Translations under genes and position numbers: made by a program | Notes under the pieces: generated by a model | What the model was told of the DNA's origin: nothing | What the model saw: the letters and a program-made list of their open reading frames with translations, nothing else | Databases searched by the model: none | Origin: Manihot esculenta | Taxonomy: Eukaryota > Streptophyta > Magnoliopsida > Malpighiales > Euphorbiaceae | Assembly (NCBI RefSeq): GCF_001659605.2 | Contig: NC_035170.2 | Span: forward strand, 17,064,265-17,128,264 | DNA: 64,000 nt | Reading direction: 5' to 3' | Shown: piece by piece, positions 35,585 to 47,690 of the stretch | How positions within the stretch are numbered: position 1 is the first letter of the stretch | Layout: each line of letters starts with the position of its first letter

Positions 35585-37714
35585 TGTAACGACTCGAAAA
35601 CCGGACCGCTACCGGCACTAGGATTCAGATCAACTTAAGGTCGCCGGAACCCGTAGTAAGCCTACTATACATCCTGTGTACCTGATAAAATCCCATACAT
35701 GATCATACATTTTCATAAAAAATAAAAATTAAACTTTTCATATACTAAGCTCGACCTGTGCATGCATCATAAACTGTATACATAAAACCCACACTAGAGC
35801 CCTCATCAAATGCTTTAGTATGGTAAACATCACATGCCTCAAGCTTGGTTCAACATAACTTATCATAAAAACTTTTCCATATAATCATGTTCATAGGGAT
35901 TTACAAAAACATAAACTAGGGCAAAGCACAAAACTAAACCATTACATAGTACATGTCCACTACTAAACTATTACATAAGATTATACCAGCCTCTAGCCGA
36001 CTTTCCGAGCTATCTCTGATCCTGCAAGCCTGGGGTTAGGGGAAAGGGATAAGCTACAAGAGCCTAGTGAATAGAACATAAAAATAGTTTAATAAACATG
36101 TGCTCTCATTAAATGCATCACAACACAAATAATACACATCAAGGATGGACTTGTCACCAGTAACCCTCTACATATCCAAATAATGCTCGGCCCTCGACGG
36201 AGCTCCTCAGGACTTCCTCTTAAACATAACATAACATATCCAACTGTGTCAGGGGCGTAGAATGGGCCTCGACCTGGACTTTCTCTTACATCGTGCCAGG
36301 GGCGTAGAATGGGCCTCGACCTGAACTTTCGTATCATATCATATCATATCGAGGGCTAGTGGGTCATCCAATATCCATCCACATTAACAGTAAATTATGC
36401 AATGCATCATATTCGTGAATTCTAATGCAACAGCCTATTACATAACATGGGATTCATGATGCATGTACATGCTTAAAAGTTTGATTACTTTAAAAATAAT
36501 AGATCAATTTAGTTCTACTCACCTCTGGCTGACGCTCGACTGACAAAGACGCAGCTGGCTCACTGAAGGCCTCTACGGTCTCTCTAGTCCGATCCTACAC
36601 AGGTGGACTCAAATGAAGAACCAACACAACTATTACAAGACTCTAAACATCTCCCCAAAAACCCTCTAAAACATCACAAAACATGCATAAGAAACAAGCA
36701 AAGGAAGGCTGGGTAGGGGACTTTTGGCGGTAGGTTCGGCGGCCGAAGATCTACACAGATCCGAAAGACAGCAACCTTTGGGGGCAGTTTCGGCGGCCTA
36801 AACCCCCCACAGATTCGAAAGTTCATTCTTTCGAGGGCAGGTTAGGAGGTCAAAGACTGCCTCCACAGGCATGTTTGACGGCCGAACTTTGTTTCGGCGG
36901 CCGAACCTGGGTTCTCCAGAATGGCAGAACCCGATTCTGCCTCAAGATCACAGCTACCCAACTCTCCAAAAACTCAAAATCAAACCCTCAAAACATGCAT
37001 ACACACTCATCAAGCATAAGGGGCATAAAACTAGTCTAAACCCTAAAGAAACAACAACTAAAACATCACATAAGCATACATTGAACAAAAACCCAACTCA
37101 AAGCCTGATCTAACCATATCATGCATTATAAACCCTTAAACCTCTTAAAACTTACTTAAAACATAATCAAAAGCAAGGATCCACACTTACCTGTTGAAGA
37201 TCTAAGGTAGATGTAGCTCAAACTTGGAGATGAGGAGGAAAACGGTCTCCGGAGGTCTCCAAGCTTTAAAACTTTGGATTCAAGCTTAAAACTTCAAAAA
37301 TAAACGAAAGCTCATGAAAATTTGAAAAGCTCATGAAAATTTGAAGGAAAACATAAAATCATCAAAGGGAGGGCAAGAACTCACCTTTGCCCAAAAATAG
37401 AGAGAGAAAACTCTCCCATTTTCAGATTGGAGGCCTCTTATAGGTGGCTGGCCAGACCACCTTCGGGGGCCGAAAGAGCTCCCGCAGCAGCACCATGTTC
37501 GGCAGCCGAACCTGGGCTTGCCCCTCAAAACATTTTTTGTTTCATTTTAAAACTTTAACTCAAAACCAATCAATAAAATCATAAAAAAAAAAAAACATTT
37601 TGTAAAAACATATTTTACCCTACTAAGAGGTTCCGGTATCCGAGATTTCGGATTCCAATGGGGATTCCGCCGGAAAGTTGGAATTCCGACACTGGAGTCT
37701 AGCCGGGTATTACA
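35585..37714 (-). mobile_element. Solo LTR of the Tekay-type family, reverse strand
   Basis: TGTAACGACTCG...GGGTATTACA on the plus strand, 2130 bp, with TSD TGTGG and no internal region. This is the product expected from recombination between the two LTRs of one element. It has the family's TTCGGCGGCCGAA motifs (near 36735, 36880-36905 and 37495), the donor-like blocks, and the CAGGGGCGTAGAATGGGCC repeat twice near 36245 and 36297. An 18-bp AGCTCATGAAAATTTGAA duplication lies near 37310-37345. It is more diverged than the other LTRs and probably old. Confidence 0.93.
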
Positions 37715-37719
37715 TGTGG
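37715..37719. repeat. Right TSD of the solo LTR (TGTGG)
   Basis: Matches 35580-35584. Confidence 0.9.
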
Positions 37720-40700
37720 AAGAAGAACGTCTAGATTTTATTCGACATAATCAATAGTAGTTCCAATCTAAAATTTATTTTGAAATTAAGGAGGCATTTC
37801 TTAGAGGAGATTATGATGGAAACAATATTGGTAAGTCTGCTATTTTACCTTCGACTTACATAGGAGGTCCTAGATATATGTTATAATATTACCATAATGC
37901 GATGGCTATATGTAAATTTTAGACATTCAGATTTATTTATTATTTTTATATGTAATCCTATTTGGATCGAAATAAAATGCATGTTAAGTAAGATTTTTTG
38001 CCAACATCCAGAAGTTAGATCTCATATTGTTACTTGAGTTTTGAGGCTAAACTTGATTGTTTAGTGATTGATATAAAAAATATAGCTATTTTGGTCATAT
38101 CGTAGCTATTTTATATACAATTGAATTTCAAAAACGAGGTTTACTACATGTGTATTGTTTAGTTTGATTAGAAAAAGATAATAAAATTAAAACGTCTGTA
38201 GAGCTCGATTCCATTATATATGCTGAATTACCATGTCAAAAATATGATCGTATTGGTTTTGATATAGTTTCTAACTTTATGATTCATGGACCATGCAGTG
38301 AAATGAACCAACGTTCTCCGTGTATGTATAAAGGTGGTTGTTCCAAATTTTATCCCAAAAAATTTGCACCTGAGACAATAATTGATAAAAACATATTTAC
38401 AATATATAGATGAAGAAATACTAGATCATTTGTAGAGAAGAAAGGTCATAAAATAAATAACAGGTTCGTTGTTCCATATAATATAAATTTAATTGTTAAG
38501 TATGTAGTACATATAAATGTTGAATTGTATCGTATTACTACTTTGCTTAAATATTTATTTTAATATATTAACAAAGGATATGATAGAATAAGACAGTTAT
38601 ACAAACTAATAATGAAAATGCTGCAGAGAAATCTTCCACTTAAGTTACATATGAAATTAAAAATTATTTAGATTGTCGGTATATTTTGCCTTGCGAAACT
38701 GTATAGAGATTATTCAAATTTTCAATTCACTATAGAGAGCCAGCTGTTGAACATTTATTTGTTCATTTACCTCTTAAATTTACAATTTTTTAATAGACAA
38801 AATCAAAACTTAAAACCTATTGTTAATACACCAGATTTAAAAAGAAAAACTATGTTAACGTAATAGATGTATGCTAATTCTATATTTGAAAATGCTAGAT
38901 TATTAACTTATATTTAATTTCCATTGTAATGGGTATGGAATTGAAAAGATAAAATTTGGACTAGACTAAAACAAGGACGTTGTACAATAGAATGCCTTAT
39001 GTCCATCCAAATGCAAATGAGTTTTATTATTTGAGAATATTATTGAATGTTATGAAAGGGGCAACAAATTTTGATGAAATAAAAAAAGTGAATGGTATTG
39101 TTCATCTAACATATCAGATGCATTACAAGAGGCTACACTTTAAACTACTTCATTTCAGTTGAGACATCTATTTGTAACTATAATTATTTTCTATGAAGTT
39201 TCTCTTTGGAGATTTTTTTATGACGACATTAAATATAGTATAAAAAATTTGTTAGGCATTCCTAAAAGCATGATTTCATAAAGACATTTGAAAAATCATG
39301 TTCTATTTGAATTAGAAAAATATTTTAATAAAAATTTAACTTCATTATCAGATTATGACTTACCGCAACTAGACCCTTTTTTATTTCCTAATATTAATAA
39401 TAGACTTTTACTTGAAGAACTAAATTATGATACAGAGAAATTGAAAATTGATCACGATCGAATGATTGCTACTCTTAATTTAGAACAAAAGACAATCTAA
39501 TATGACGTTTGGGCATCTGTAAATAATAATGATGGCCAACTTTTTTTTGTTTATGGTAATAAAGGGACTAGAAAAAATATACTTATATGAATAATTCTAT
39601 CATGGCTTATATCAGAAGGGCGTATTGTTTTAATAGTCGCTTCTTTAGGTATTTTCGCTTCGCTTTTATTTGAAGGTCGTACAGCACACTCAAAATTTTA
39701 AAATTCCTATAGAAATAGATGAAAACTCAACATGTGATATCAAAAAATGCACTCAATTGGCTACACTTATAAGAGAAATTTTCCTTATAATATGGGATGA
39801 AGCATCTATGAGCCATATACATCGTTTTGAAGTTGTTGATAAATCATTAAGAGATATCTTAGCAAATGATTCGATTGAAAATGACAAACCCCTTTGGTGG
39901 AAAAATTGTATTGTTTGGTGGAGATTTTAGACAAATATTGAATGTAGTTGTTAATAGAACTAAAGAAGACACTTTGAATGCATCAATAACTAAATCTCAT
40001 CTTTGGAAATATTTTAAAATTCATCAACTGAAAATAAACATGCGCCTTTCAGAAGAAAATTTTATTATGAATATAAATGGTTGTATGCAAAATTTAGCTA
40101 CTTGGATTTTATCTATTGGAGATGATATAGCTAAAACTGTTAGTATGCCTTATATAAATGATGAAAATAATTGAATAAAAATACAAGAAGAATTGCTAAT
40201 TAAAAATGATGGTGATCCTTTTACCGACATTATTTATGCAGTTTATCCGAACTTCTCGAAAAAGTATGGTGATCCTTTGTATTTAAAATAGAGAACAATC
40301 GTTACGCCAAAAAAATGAAATAGCATATGAAATTAATTAAAAAATGCTTTCCATGGTGTCATTTGAAGAAAAAACTTATTATAGTTTTGATTCTATTTGT
40401 AAAACATCAGCTAACTTAGATGGGCTAGAAATTTTGTATTCTGATGAATTTTTAAATACTTTAGAATTTAATTGTTTTCCTCAGCATGAATTAAATTTAA
40501 AAATTAATGCTCCGATAATGTTGCTTAGAAATTTAAACTCTAGTATAAGCCTGTGTAATGGAACTAGATTAATAATTACTGATTTAAGAAGTCGTGTTAT
40601 TACAGTTATAATTATTACAGGTTCATTTGCATATAATAAAGTTTACATTTCAAAAATAATTTTATCAATAACTAATAGAAAATGGCCATTTATATTGAGG

Positions 40701-40970
40701 AGAAGATAATTCCCTATTAAAGTTTATTATTGTATGGCTATTAATAAAAACCAAGGTCAAATTTTAAATTAAGTTGGCATTTTTTAAATGAAAATATGTT
40801 TTATCATGGTCAATTACATATTGCTTTATCTAGAATAACTTCAAAAAAAGAAATCAAAATAAGATTACCATGTGACTTTGCTAAGGAAAAAAGTATAAAT
40901 AATATTTATGCAAAAAACATTATATACAAAGAAATTTTTGATGAGTTATTTACTTCTTTTCCATAATAGC
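37720..40970 (+). pseudogene. Helitron RepHel, Rep (HUH) and PIF1-type helicase pieces
   Basis: Rep nicks and joins DNA and the helicase unwinds it. Rep region: RGDYDGNNIGKSAILPSTYIGGPRYM, then the HUH region YTIEFQKRGLLHVYCLV, in which the catalytic H-x-H has become H-V-Y (38147-38155), and the MNQRSPCMYKGGCSKFYPK block. Middle region: NANEFYYLRILLNVMKGATNF (39010-39072). Helicase: the Walker A site is degraded (YGNKGTRKNI, near 39555-39580). A Walker B-like IWDEASMSH (39793-39819), VLFGGDFRQIL (about 39912-39940), PIMLLRNLNSS...CNGTRLI and INKNQGQ remain. HGQLHIALSRITSKKEIKI (40807-40863) is motif VI. Stops and frameshifts break the frame many times, so no active protein can be made. Confidence 0.9.
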
Positions 40971-41199
40971 TAACATTTTTTTCTTTTGATCACAGAATAA
41001 TGTCATAAGTATTGTTAACTCCCATCAATCAAAACAACAAAAATATTCGAATTAAAATAAGAATCGCAAGAACATAGGACTTTTATAGCCCCTATACTTA
41101 TTTGTTCAATTTTGATCTTCTAATGATTGATGAAAAGATATGAACTTAAAAACATTTTCTTTTTTACTCATTATCTCATTACGTTATATAATGTTTAAC

Positions 41200-42977
41200 T
41201 TTTACAAGGCGACACAATGCAAGGATTCGTCAAAAAGCAAAACATTGATATTTTTAAACCTTTGCTAGCTAAAGGCAATGCGATGCGTATTACATATTTG
41301 GTTTTGTTGTGTTGTCGTCTCAAAGAAATTATAAACTTACCCATCATCTTTTCCGCATAAAATTGATGCGAAATGCATCCATTAAGAAAATAGACTCAGT
41401 TAAAACGATCATACCATTTGATCGATTTACTTTTTTAGAATTTGAAAAAATTGGTAAAGTATGTGATAATGATACATTTCTAATAGGTTTAATCTACTGT
41501 TTAGTTTATCAATGAATAATAAACTCATCATTTTTTTTATTATTTTTAAAAATAAATTGTGAATACTTATTTATTTCATGTAAATAGATATTTTTAGAAA
41601 AATTATTTTTATTGTACATATCCAAACCATTCGCATAGATAGTAAGATCGGTTGAAAAAGAGAGATTAAACTAAAGAATGCAAAGTATAATAATAAAATT
41701 ATTTAATATTTTCTTACTATTTTATCATCTTTACTTTACTTTTACATTTTGCTTTTTATATAGACAAGAAAAGATGAGTGTTACGCTGTAGGAAAAAATT
41801 GGAATTGATTTCCTAGCATCCGAGGTTTTTGAAGAGGAGCAAAATGGTTCTATCATTGCAGCATTCATTGCGATGTCAGTTAAATCTTTTAGATGTATTT
41901 AAAAATTTTAATTGCATTTAAATATCTAGAAACTTCTTATAAAATTAATAAATTATTCTTTTTTTTTTGTAGATGATGTTAATATTAATAGCACTTTATC
42001 CACAAAAATTCACATTTATCCTAAATCACAGAAGTGGTTGATTTCATAAAAAAGTAATACATCAAATTAGTGTGCTATTATATGGATATATGTTATTCAA
42101 ATTTTTATTGAATATATTTTTTTTTATGATTTTTCATTGTAGCCTACCTAAAAATATAACAAAGATTGAAAAAGCATGAGCAATTGAAGAACCTCCAATT
42201 AATATAGAAGCAGAGAAAAATGCTAATAGAAGAACTATTGAAGAATTGCTTTCATTAAATATTCATACTGAGAAGGTATTTATATATTTTTATTTTCTAT
42301 CCTTTTAAAAATAATTTGAATATTGATTAATTTATTTTATAAAAAGGTATTAAGTTCACATGCAAGGAACAATAAAAAATATAGATCCAACAACTAGTTA
42401 GTGGTATAAAGTCTGTCCTTATTGCAAGAGTAGCACAAAGAATTATATTGATACTATTTGGTGTAACAATAAATGTGAGATGTTGAAGCAATCTCAATGC
42501 CTTAGTATTTTATTTTCACTGATTATAGTTTTTTTAAGTTAAAAAAATAATTAAAAATGTTACTTATGTATTCGTTACTATGTAGGTATAAACTAAGTAT
42601 TGTTGTTTAAGATACAACGAGAATTGCTACATTTATTATATTTGGAAGGCTTGCTATAGATCTCATTGGAGTTCCTGCATCTACATTAATTAATAGCATA
42701 AGCAACAGAGCATCAATTTTATCAATTGTGACAAAATATATAATACTGAGAAAATATTTCAAATCGTTTTGAGCTACCGAGTAAAAAGCACCTCTGAAAT
42801 TATTTTTAGAGTAACTCAAATTTTTTTACTCATGATGATGCATCAATCAGCTTTTAGTCAGTGGTTACTCATTCTCAGTCTTAGAGTCTTGTTTTTGTTC
42901 AAACCCATTCCTAAAAAAAAAAAAAAAAAATTGAAAGAACATATTCATAAAATGTTAGACATGTTTGATATTGAAGA
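41200..42977 (+). pseudogene. Helitron RPA-like segment
   Basis: Plant Helitrons often carry an RPA1-like single-strand DNA-binding region. Here QGFVKKQNIDIFKPLLAKGNAMRI and NYKLTHHLFRIKLM...FDRFTFLEFEKI match OB-fold blocks. A CX2C...CX4C-type zinc ribbon (VCPYCKSSTKNYIDTIWC, about 42413-42468) and RIATFIIFGRLAIDLIGVPAS match the RPA1 C-terminal OB fold. AT-rich gaps with GT...AG ends look like introns. The frame at 42970-42982 (FDIEDS) continues at 62638 (TTCPSALTIDSSQF) once the solo LTR and the tandem element are removed. Frameshifts and stops are present. Confidence 0.78.
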
Positions 42978-42982
42978 TTCTA
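42978..42982. repeat. Left TSD of the unrelated solo LTR (TTCTA)
   Basis: TTCTA. Its partner is at 62633-62637, displaced by the later tandem insertion. Confidence 0.82.
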
Positions 42983-45186
42983 TGTAACATCCCAAAAATA
43001 AATTAAAAATAAATAAATAAATGAAAAAGAAGAATTAAAAAGAAAAGAGAAAAGAAAAGAAAAGAAGAAAAGAAAAGAAAAAAAAAATTAATTTTTAATT
43101 TAAAGCCAAGTGGCACAACCAAAAAAAAAAAATAATAATAAATAAAATAAAATAAAACAAAAAAAAAAGAAAAGAAAAGAAAGAAAGAAAAAAAAAAGAA
43201 AAGAAAAGAAAGAAAGAAAATAAAGAAAAGAAAAGGGAAGAGGAAACCCATTCTCCATTTGTTTTCTTCTTCTCCCGTGAACCCAAAACAAAATTCCCAA
43301 TTCTTCATCTTTTCTCTTCTACACCAAATTTCTTCAAAATTCCACCTCTAATCAACTTTCCATCTTCTCCCAACATATTTTCAAAGAAGAATTTGAAGAA
43401 AAGAAGGGAAATCAAAGAGAAAATTCAAGGTTGAGGGAGAGTGAATAGTAACCAAGGGTTTGAAAATTTAAAGGTATGTTAGGGGTTTTGATGTAGAAGT
43501 GTCTCTTATCATTTTTATGTATAATATCTATGAGAAATATTATATTAATTTGATTTATTGGTTTATTTTTTTCATGAGGAAGAAGTGGAAAGGAAAAGTG
43601 GAAGTTCCAAAGGGAAAGAAAAGGAAGAGTAGAGAATTAAAGCTTGTAGAATATTTTGGAAATTCTAAGGTTTGTGCTCAACTCTATTTTAATAAATTCA
43701 AGAAATTGATATTTATGTTCTCTTTGAAATTTTACTACCCTAGTAGAAATAGACAAGTGATTAAGAGATTAATTATATTAGTATAATCAAGGTTGAGAAA
43801 TAATAGATAGAACATTTTAAAATTAATATGTAATTTCACCAAAAGCTAAGTTATGGATATAATGGAATGATTCTATTTTCTTTGATAGAAAAATAGTTTG
43901 GATAGATATAGTGACAATAAAAAAAAAAAAAAAAAAAAAAAGAAGAGATATTAGATTAGATGAAAAAAAAAAGAAATTAAAGGAATAAGAAAAATGAGAC
44001 ATAGTGTAAATCTGATGTGGAAGAATAATAAGAATAATATAAGATAAAAATAGGAATTAAAAAGAAAAATGAAATAAGGTATATTGTGATAAATAAAAAA
44101 AAATATTAGATTAGAAAAAATAATAATAATAATAATAAAAAGAATAATAGGTAATTAACAAGTTTTGTCCCCCTGTTTAAATGTATGAATTATTTAAAGT
44201 CTGGCCCTAATAAGTTTGGTGGGAATTGTGAGTTAGTTTAAGGGTGTGGCATGCCATATATATTTTGCAGTACTGCACTACAGTTACACTGACTCTTGGG
44301 ATACAATGAGGTATCCTACAGTTATAGAATCGGCTTTTGAGCCATACAGTTATTTGGCACTTTGTGCTCTACAGTTACAGTTTTCTTATCTGACTTAACA
44401 GTCCCATTTAAATTTATAGGGGCCAACCGAAACATAATAAAGAAATAAAAGTATTAAGAGAAAATAAAACCTTTTACATGATTATGAAATGAAAATACGT
44501 ATATATGTGAAATAAGAGTATGATTTGGATTTATATCAAATTATTTGTTATATAGTTTATTGTCATTTGTTTGGATTACTGTTATTCCATGAATTTTGAT
44601 TTAAATATTTTATTTATAAAAAAAAAATTGAGCACCGCTAAGCAATTTGCTTAGCGCGTAGGAATTTATTTTTCCTCGCGCAGGTTGTGGATCCAGGTAG
44701 CAGCAGATCAAGATCTGCATCAACCCAATCAGAGTTACATCATTAACTACATTGGGGTTTAATTTGTAAAGTTTATATACAGTTACTTTTGGAAATCATG
44801 GCATGTACATAAAGTTCTAGAGATAAAGTTGAATATGGTTTGAAATGGATATAGTTAAATATTTTATTTTAATTTTGGTGTAAATGTGGATGATTAGTAT
44901 AAGTTTCTGTGTTGAGATTAATGAAATGTTATGAAGTGTTTTGATCATTGAAATTGTGTTGATGTTGAAAGAAGTTTAGGGGTTAAGGTTGAAATTAATA
45001 GAAGTGTGATATTACTTTTCACAGGTGGAATTAAGTCCATATTTTAGGGAAAACTCTGCCGGATTTTTGGTTTTAAAAAAAAAAAAAAACCATAATGTAC
45101 ATGATAGAAAGGAAAAATAAGCGAATTATTACAGAATGTAATGTCTCCGGCTCAGTTAATCAAATAACCGGGTAGGGGGTGTTACA
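42983..45186 (+). mobile_element. Solo LTR of an unrelated LTR family
   Basis: It begins TGTAACATCCC and ends GGGGGTGTTACA (inverted ends TGTAACA/TGTTACA), 2204 bp. It is flanked by TTCTA at 42978-42982 and, on the far side of the tandem element, at 62633-62637. It has no recognisable protein. It contains a long A/G-rich stretch (43010-43240), an A-run near 43919-43941, and several CTACAGTTA units (about 44278-44395). The orientation is unproven because LTR ends alone are palindromic. Confidence 0.75.
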
Positions 45187-45189
45187 TTC
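45185..45189. repeat. Left TSD of the tandem retrotransposon (CATTC)
   Basis: CATTC. It includes the last two bases (CA) of the solo LTR and is repeated at 62631-62635. Confidence 0.93.
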
Positions 45190-45545
45190 TGTAATACCCG
45201 GCTAGACTCCGGTATCGGAATTCCTACCGTCCGGTGGAATCTCGGATGTCGGAAGCCTCTAGTAGGGTAAAATCATGTTTTTGTAAAATGTTTTCATGTT
45301 TTAATGGTTTTAAGTATGAAATTAAATGAGTGTTTGCATGAAAAGTCCTTGGAGGAAAACCCACGTTCGGCCGCCGAAAGTCAAGTTCGGCCGCCGAACA
45401 TGCATGCGTTTTGGAGGCACGTTAGGCCCCCGAAAGCATGAGTGAGGGAAGTCCAGGTTCGGCCGCCGAAACTCAAGTTCGGCCGCCGAACATGGCATGC
45501 ATGCGGAAGCACTTTCGGCCCCCGAACGTGGCCTGGCCAGCCACC

Positions 45546-45553
45546 TATAAAAG
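45546..45553 (+). promoter_or_regulatory. TATA box of LTR1
   Basis: TATAAAAG within the conserved GGCCAGCCACCTATAAAAGG. Transcription would start near 45575-45585. Equivalent boxes are at 53135-53142 (LTR2) and 60734-60741 (LTR3). Confidence 0.75.
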
Positions 45554-46611
45554 GGTCACTTGGCCGAAATGGGCGAGCTTTCTCCCATTTTCGGCCACAG
45601 CTAGCTTCCGACCTCCCTCTTCCAAATCTAGTGTTCTTCCTTCAAATCCCCACCATTTTTCTTGAGTTTTAAGCTTGCATTGAAGGTTTTGAACGTTTGA
45701 AACAAGTTTTTGGAGCTTTGGGAACTCAGGAGCTCATTTTCGTAGATCTCCAAGTTTAGGTCGTCTCCCTCTCGATCTTCAAGAGGTAAGAGCCGATCTT
45801 AAGCTCCTTATGTGTTTTAAGTAAGATTTTATGAGTTCTTTGGGTAGAAATGCATGTTAGGATATATGTTGAGTTATGGGTTAATATTGATGTTTTGGAC
45901 AATGTGTGTTGATTGTGTGTGTTTGAAGTGTTGTAGTTGGGGTATATGATTGTTTGAGACCCCTAGGAACTTGTATGCATGTCCTAGTTGAGCTTTATGC
46001 ATGATTTGAGGTTTTGGGAGGCAAGAGGCTCATGTGAGCCAAGTTTCTGCCCTTTTGGGAGAAACCAGGTTTGGCAGCCGAAGGAACTTTCGGCCGCCGA
46101 ACCCCCCTTGTGGAGGCAGCATTCGGCTGCCGAAGCTTGCCCCCGAAAGAAGACTTTCGGATCTGTCTGGGACTTTCGGCCGCCGAAGGTGCCGCCGAAA
46201 GTGCCTGACTTTCGGCTCTGGAGGGACTTTCGGCCGCCGAACCTGCCGCCGAAAGTGCCCTGTTCAGCCATTTCTTGCATGTTTTTATGTGATGTTTTCA
46301 TGATGTTTTAGGGGGTTTTTGGGGGATGTTTTAGAGTCATGTTCAAGTATGTTTGGTCCCTCATTTGAGTCCACCTGTGTAGGTTCGGACCCGAGGAACC
46401 GAGGACCCCAGCAGTGAGTTCAGCTGCTTCGGTGTTGTCAGAGTCTGCCAGAGGTGAGTGGAACTAAACTTAATCTTTTAAAATTAAATGTTTTATCATG
46501 TTTCATGCATCATGATTATGCAATAGGGTGATTGCATTAGTTTCACGAATATGCCGCATTGCATCATGTGTTGTTGATGTGGGTGAATGTTGGATGACCC
46601 AATTAGTCCAT

Positions 46612-46790
46612 GACAGGAAGACCAGGACCCCATTCTACGGCCTGGCACGAAAATGAAAGACCAGGACCCCATTCTACGGCCTGGCACGATTGTGGACTCG
46701 AAGACCAGGAGCCCAGAGGAGGCCCTGGAATAATGGTAAGTAATGTATGTATGACAGGAAGACCAGGACCCCATGCTACGGCCTGGCACC
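46612..46790. repeat. LTR1 minisatellite
   Basis: Units of GACCAGGACCCCATTCTACG plus GCCTGGCACGA: two close units spaced 39 bp apart, one degenerate unit (GACCAGGAGCCC...GGCCCTGG) and one distal unit. LTR2 is the same (54197-54375). LTR3 has one extra unit. Confidence 0.92.
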
Positions 46791-47419
46791 ATGTTAGCTT
46801 GGACTAATTGGTGACAAGTTCACCCAACCCTTATGTGAATTGTCTGTGTTATGATGCATTTCATAGAGTATAGTGTTAATGTGTTTTAATAGCTCTACTC
46901 ACTGGGCTTTTAGCTCACCCCTCTCCCTTTACCCCCAGGCTTGCAGGTACAGGATAGAGCAGGAGTCCGGATAGAGTAATGAAGTTTTGTTTATGTAATA
47001 GCTAGTAATGGACATGATCATATTGTAATGTAAAGTCTTAATCAGTATAGTTATGTAATGAGATGAGGTATATGGATGTTAGTGGTGTGCTTGACCATAG
47101 ATTGTTGTATCCCTTTTAATACATGATCTTAGAGATTCTTATGATGTTTATGTAACCAACTCAGCATATGTTATGTCACCCATTGGGGACACTGATGAGA
47201 TCCCACAGAGGGATCAATGTTATGTAAATGTTTATGCACAGGTTGAGTTTGGTTAATGTTCATGGAAAGAAAAGTTTTAATTTTTATGTATGTTGTTGAT
47301 CATGTATGGGATTAAGCAGGTTTTCAGGATGTATGTCAGGCTTGCTACGGGTCCCGGCGGCCTTAAGTTGACCCGGATCCTAGCGCCGGTAGCGGTCCGA
47401 TTTTCGGGTCGTTACAGAA

Positions 47420-47431
47420 TGGTATCAGAGC
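47420..47431 (+). promoter_or_regulatory. Primer-binding site, copy 1
   Basis: TGGTATCAGAGC, complementary to initiator tRNA-Met, three bases after LTR1. Confidence 0.95.
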
Positions 47432-47690
47432 CCTAGGTTCATATGGTCGGACCTAGAGTGTCGGGCTCATAGATGTCATAGAAGGTCAAGCACAATAGGA
47501 AAAGATCATGTCCACTAGGATAGGATGTGGAGTCCTGTCTTGCATGATGATGTGAAATGCCATGATAATATGCATGTGCATTAATGATATGCTATGATAT
47601 GTGATGCATGTGATGCGGGTTCATGTGTGCCCACATGAACCATATGATGCTAATGTTGCTTGTGATGTGCACTGTTTTTCAGAAAACAGG

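Larger units (their letters stand above)
45190..47416 (+). mobile_element. LTR1 of the tandem element
   Basis: TGTAATACCCGG...GGGTCGTTACA. The TATA box is at 45546-45553. Palindrome clusters lie at about 45363-45525 and 46068-46255, and the minisatellite at 46612-46790. Its first kilobase resembles LTR3, and its second half is identical to LTR2. Confidence 0.96.
45786..47682 (+). other. Conserved splice-like signals in the LTR/leader upstream of gag
   Basis: Donor-like AAGAG|GTAAG at 45786 and CAGAG|GTGAGT at 46455. Acceptor-like sites are CACCTGTGTAG at 46382, CTCTCCCTTTACCCCCAG at 46938, and CTGTTTTTCAG at 47682, nine bases (8 intervening) before the gag ATG. The same signals recur in LTR2/copy 2 and, on the minus strand, in both nested elements. 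They suggest spliced gag mRNAs that skip the primer site. This is an inference without RNA evidence. Confidence 0.45.

Noticed and set aside
43003..43308. Minus-strand Phe/Leu-rich ORFs that look like membrane proteins
   Set aside because: They are the reverse complement of an A/G-rich low-complexity stretch in the solo LTR.
43919..43941. Poly-A run as a sign of a LINE or SINE insertion
   Set aside because: No target-site duplication or LINE coding sequence nearby. It is part of a generally A-rich LTR.
42983..45186. Short non-autonomous element with internal primer site instead of a solo LTR
   Set aside because: No internal TGTAA...TTACA pair or primer-site motif was found between the ends. 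The single-LTR reading is simpler, though not proven.
46612..46790. Regularly spaced direct repeats resembling a CRISPR array
   Set aside because: The units lie inside plant LTRs, spacers are themselves repeated, and no cas genes exist. It is a minisatellite.
47601..47690. Upstream in-frame ATG as the start of gag
   Set aside because: The extension is not conserved in the inner element, and an acceptor-like site falls within it. The MRGTRR start is shared by all copies.
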